A stretch of DNA of 64,000 nt, from NCBI RefSeq assembly GCF_019059575.1, contig NW_024881694.1, positions 682,001 to 746,000 on the forward strand, read 5' to 3'. Position numbers and translations under genes: made by a program. The stretch is from Amphibalanus amphitrite (lineage: Eukaryota; Arthropoda; Thecostraca; Balanomorpha; Balanidae). A model generated the notes under the pieces. The model did no database searches. It was not told the DNA's origin and saw only the letters and a program-made list of their open reading frames with translations. Below are positions 63,603 to 64,000 of the stretch, in pieces. The stretch's first letter is position 1, and every line of letters begins with the position of its first letter.

Positions 63603-64000
63603 GGCGGCGGCTCGACGCTTCAGAGCGAGTGTGAAGCGGCAAATCAAAGGGAGTCACTACGCTCCTTTGTCAGTGGGGCATCCTTTGATCCTTCTCTTGT
63701 GAACGCTGTCCCTGCAAAATCATGAATTAGAAAATTTGTAGGTAAATTTTATCAGTTAATTGCTTTGCATTTAATTTACCTAAAAGCATACCCAAACCCA
63801 GCCAGAAATTCGGTTTGGCTCAAGACCCTTTTGCCCCAGCAACTCCGTCATGCCAGATTTGGACCAGTGTAAACGGAATGCCGTCGGAACAGGAGGTTTG
63901 GGTCGACATGGCTCCATTGAGTCCATTCTAGCCAGTCTTTGCCGTAGCGCTCTAGAGTTGGTATGGCTTAGGACCGCCAAGTCCGCCGCAAGACCGGCTC
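63603..64000 (-). other. USP24 5' UTR and upstream flank
   Basis: No coding sequence is supported. A possible 3' splice site (gattttgcag before 63711) suggests the 5' UTR may be split, with its first exon beyond the window. No TATA box is seen. Confidence 0.4.

Noticed and set aside
63780-63980. 66-aa minus-strand frame upstream of USP24
   Set aside because: No recognisable domain and no splice link to exon 1.

Overview
This is eukaryotic DNA from an intron-rich, repeat-rich invertebrate genome. I see spliceosomal introns, TIR transposons, a non-LTR retrotransposon and long microsatellites, and no bacterial gene layout. An arthropod, perhaps a crustacean, is plausible: the fibrinogen-domain lectin is of the tachylectin/techylectin kind and the intergenic DNA is GC-mixed. 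I cannot name the species.

The right 35 kb (28894-63602, minus strand) is one complete gene, the orthologue of the deubiquitinase USP24. I recovered 46 coding exons with GT/AG borders and compatible phases. They join to 7,524 nt (2,507 codons plus stop), against about 2,620 aa in human. The order is an N-terminal UBA domain, helical repeats, a ubiquitin-like segment (about residues 900-970), more helical repeats, the C19 USP catalytic domain (Cys1600, His1869, Asp1895; zinc-ribbon CxxC pairs at 1713/1716 and 1759/1762), and a conserved C-terminal arm ending at 28894.

Its introns carry passengers. Intron 2 holds a 5'-truncated LINE (+). Intron 5 holds an intronless fibrinogen-related lectin gene (+) with its own TATA/Inr promoter, plus an old MITE. 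Intron 13 holds a hAT MITE with perfect 8-bp target-site duplications. Intron 25 holds a TIR element packed with AGGTCA motifs. Intron 42 holds a copy of an ACGTGCGCACGTGC repeat, and intron 43 a tRNA-Arg(ACG). Intron 45 holds a tandem array made from the 3' edge of exon 45, split by a 3.9-kb insertion with terminal inverted repeats and a GTAC target duplication.

The left 28.9 kb (1-28893) contains no gene I can support. It holds a 36-bp minisatellite, a hATC transposase remnant, several MITE and TIR families (some also in the USP24 introns), microsatellites, and GC-rich unique DNA with possible regulatory clusters. About 500 bp beyond the USP24 stop codon are two tandem CTCF-like motifs, a candidate boundary.

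The most unusual items are the exon-edge array and the element inserted into it, the AGGTCA-rich TIR family, and three separate intronic duplications of exon edges within one gene.
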